From contig NZ_CP026681.1 of NCBI RefSeq assembly GCF_002949735.1, forward strand, positions 3,734,501 to 3,798,500: a DNA stretch of 64,000 bases, in the 5' to 3' direction. The number at the start of each line of letters is the position of its first letter. The stretch's first letter is position 1. The translations under genes were made by a program, and so were the position numbers. Of the stretch, positions 62,155-64,000 are shown in pieces. The stretch is from Nostoc sp. 'Peltigera membranacea cyanobiont' N6 (GTDB taxonomy: Bacteria > Cyanobacteriota > Cyanobacteriia > Cyanobacteriales > Nostocaceae). The notes below the pieces were generated by a model. The model was not told the origin of the DNA. It worked only from the letters and a program-made list of their open reading frames with translations, and made no database searches.

Positions 62155-63891
62155 GTGTCTTTTCTTTCAAGTGATTCGGTTGCAAACCAACGGTACACAA
62201 AGGATATGGAACAAGGTTATTCAGAGAAGGCATACCGTTGGAATCGGGAAAAATACTCTAGCAGACGGCGTTTTGTGGACATTTGGTCTTTTGTCTTGAC
62301 CTTATTGTTCAAACTTTGGCTATACAACAAATCTTGGAGTTATCCGGGTGGCGTGACTGAGGTAAAGCAAGCTGCAAGACGCAAAACCCAAGCAGTCTGG
62401 ATTCGCAATACCCTGCTGGATTTAGGCCCAACCTTCATTAAAGTTGGGCAACTATTTTCTACCCGTGCTGATATCTTCCCTGGTGAATATGTAGAAGAAC
62501 TAGCCAAATTACAAGACAAAGTACCGGCATTTAGCTATGAGCAAGTAGAAGCGACCATTGAGAAAGAATTAGGCAAAAAAATTCCTGAACTTTTCCATAA
62601 TTTTGAACCGATTCCTTTAGCTGCTGCTAGCTTGGGGCAAGTACACAAAGCTGTGCTACATACTGGAGAATCGGTTGTTGTGAAAGTGCAACGCCCTGGA
62701 TTAAAGAAATTATTTGAAATAGATTTACAAATTCTCAAGGGAATTACCCGCTACTTTCAAAACCATCCCAAATGGGGACGGGGAAGAGATTGGTTAGGTA
62801 TTTACGAAGAATGTTGTCGCATTCTTTGGGAAGAAATTGATTATCTTAACGAAGGTCGTAACGCCGATACTTTTCGCCGGAACTTTCGCGGCTACGATTG
62901 GGTGAATGTCCCAAGAGTATACTGGCGTTATGCTAGTTCCAGAGTGCTGACTTTAGAATATCTCCCTGGAATTAAAATTAGCCAATACGAAGCTTTAGAA
63001 GCAGCTGGTTTGGATCGAAAGTTGATCGCTCGTCAAGGCGCTCAAGCCTACTTACTACAGTTACTCAATAGCGGCTTTTTCCACGCCGATCCTCACCCAG
63101 GGAATATTGCCATTAGTGCAAGTGGCGCTCTAATATTCTACGATTTCGGCATGATGGGGCGGATTAAATCCAATGTGCGCGAAGGACTGATGCAAACACT
63201 GTTTGGTATCGCTCAAAAAGATGGCGATCGCGTTGTCCAATCTCTGATCGATTTAGGCGCGATCGCCCCAACCGATGACATAGGCCCAGTCCGGCGTTCC
63301 GTCCAGTACATGCTGGATCATTTCATGGATAAGCCGTTTGAAAATCAGTCGGTGGCGGCAATCAGTGACGACCTTTATGAAATAGCTTATAATCAGCCAT
63401 TTAGATTTCCAGCAACCTTCACTTTTGTGATGCGAGCCTTTTCTACTCTAGAAGGAGTAGGCAAAGGTTTAGATCCAGAGTTTAACTTTATGGAAGTTGC
63501 CAAACCTTATGCAATGCAGCTTATGACCGATATGAATGGTTCTGAGGGGAATACCTTTATTAATGAATTAAGTCGTCAAGCGGCTCAGGTAAGTAGTACT
63601 GCCTTTGGTCTACCACGTAGGTTAGAGGATACGCTAGAAAAGCTAGAACGGGGAGACATGCGCCTCCGCGTTCGGTCTATAGAAACTGAACGGCTATTGC
63701 GGCGCCAAAGCAGTATTCAGCTCTCAATGAGCTATGCTCTGTTAATTAGTGGTTTCACACTTTCAGCTACGATCTTAGTGGTTGGCAATCATGTATGGTG
63801 GGCACTGCTGCCTGGGTTAATTGCACTAGGGATTTCAGCGATCCTGATCAGACTAATTTTACGCCTTGACCGTTACGATCGTATGCATTAA
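62155..63891 (+). CDS. ABC1/UbiB-family atypical kinase
   Basis: 578 residues, starting at GTG 62155; an ATG at 62206 is a possible alternative. Protein-kinase-like core: the Ala-rich loop PLAAASLGQVHKAVL (instead of a Gly-rich loop), Lys in VVVKVQRPGLKKLF, the extra KxGQ motif KVGQLFSTRADIFP, catalytic NSGFFHADPHPGNIAI and FYDFGMMG. A membrane hairpin at the C-terminus (YALLISGFTLSATILVVG... WWALLPGLIALGISAILI). UbiB-type proteins support quinone synthesis or distribution; plant homologues act in plastid prenyl-lipid metabolism. Confidence 0.93.
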   Translation: MSFLSSDSVANQRYTKDMEQGYSEKAYRWNREKYSSRRRFVDIWSFVLTLLFKLWLYNKSWSYPGGVTEVKQAARRKTQAVWIRNTLLDLGPTFIKVGQLFSTRADIFPGEYVEELAKLQDKVPAFSYEQVEATIEKELGKKIPELFHNFEPIPLAAASLGQVHKAVLHTGESVVVKVQRPGLKKLFEIDLQILKGITRYFQNHPKWGRGRDWLGIYEECCRILWEEIDYLNEGRNADTFRRNFRGYDWVNVPRVYWRYASSRVLTLEYLPGIKISQYEALEAAGLDRKLIARQGAQAYLLQLLNSGFFHADPHPGNIAISASGALIFYDFGMMGRIKSNVREGLMQTLFGIAQKDGDRVVQSLIDLGAIAPTDDIGPVRRSVQYMLDHFMDKPFENQSVAAISDDLYEIAYNQPFRFPATFTFVMRAFSTLEGVGKGLDPEFNFMEVAKPYAMQLMTDMNGSEGNTFINELSRQAAQVSSTAFGLPRRLEDTLEKLERGDMRLRVRSIETERLLRRQSSIQLSMSYALLISGFTLSATILVVGNHVWWALLPGLIALGISAILIRLILRLDRYDRMH

Positions 63892-63910
63892 TTGTTGCAA
63901 AAAAAAATTT

Positions 63911-64000
63911 ATGAAACTTAATTTCACGGGTTTTAGCGATCCGGGACTTATTCGTTCTAATAATCAAGATGCTTACTATGTCGACCCAGAAGGGCGATTT
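63911..64000 (+). CDS. PP2C-type protein phosphatase, 5' end only
   Basis: 30 codons before the window ends: MKLNFTGFSDPGLIRSNNQD then AYYVDPEGRF. The pattern SDxGxxRxxNQD is the start of Stp1/PrpC-type PP2C Ser/Thr phosphatases, with the first metal Asp in NQDA. ATG start 20 bases after the UbiB-like stop. Partial because of the window edge. Confidence 0.85.
   Translation, partial: MKLNFTGFSDPGLIRSNNQDAYYVDPEGRF

Overview
The window looks like chromosome of a filamentous, heterocyst-type cyanobacterium (Nostoc/Anabaena group). The reasons are the many HIP1 octamers (gcgatcgc), small photosystem II genes (psbK, psbM, psbZ), PcxA, a plastoquinone-type UbiA prenyltransferase, a PEP-CTERM protein, and the short tandem repeats with 7-base or similar units (ccccaat, gggagca, tcattgg, gattggggact) typical of Nostoc intergenic DNA. 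No database search was possible. Family names come from recognising sequence motifs.

Layout. 1-3.6 kb is a sulfur/cysteine block: NIL-domain protein, Crp-family regulator, cysE, an Rrf2/CymR-like regulator and cysK. 3.6-5.3 kb holds two divergent CadD-type transporters. 5.3-6.1 kb is a graveyard of pseudogene fragments (sensor domain, globin, histidine phosphatase), followed by a TauE/SafE exporter. 8.1-12.9 kb is a redox island: an intact YqhD-like aldehyde reductase, then broken alcohol dehydrogenase, SDR and cupin genes, an intact cupin and cyclophilin-like lipoprotein, and an AraC regulator cut off by an IS200/IS605-type (tnpB) remnant. 12.9-16 kb carries the UbiA prenyltransferase and Ppx/GppA. 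16.8-20.8 kb is a four-gene set: GT2 glycosyltransferase, converging on an overlapping acyl-CoA dehydrogenase / PIG-L deacetylase / NodS-like methyltransferase operon. 21.5-24 kb is small and decayed genes of conflict-system type (DUF4419, SMI1-like, PLD-like, effector-associated-like), flanked by two copies of a MITE.

24.4-34 kb is mostly housekeeping: class I aldolase, Pit phosphate transporter, RNase T2, aminotransferase, GT2-TPR, PcxA and PPK2. 34-39 kb is a signalling block (CheB, CheR-PAS, hybrid histidine kinase). 39-44 kb has MiaE, a VOC protein, a PEP-CTERM protein, a PhoX tail fragment, a GNAT protein, ComF and a PPC-domain protein. 44.3-44.9 kb is a decayed tnpB element abutting cobS. 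46-49 kb holds tgt, psbK, a 2Fe-2S ferredoxin and psbM. 49-56 kb has a universal stress protein, a second MITE type, PhoD, a ProA-like protein without its catalytic cysteine, tRNA-Gly, ribH and psbZ. 56-64 kb has a DHH-CBS-CCA nucleotidyltransferase fusion, Uma2, an ABC-F protein, a UbiB-like kinase and the start of a PP2C phosphatase.

Most promising for new biology: the PIG-L/NodS-like/acyl-CoA dehydrogenase/GT2 set, which looks like a small pathway for modifying an acylated amino-sugar molecule. Next are the ProA-like protein with valine in place of the catalytic cysteine, and the decaying conflict-gene and redox islands.
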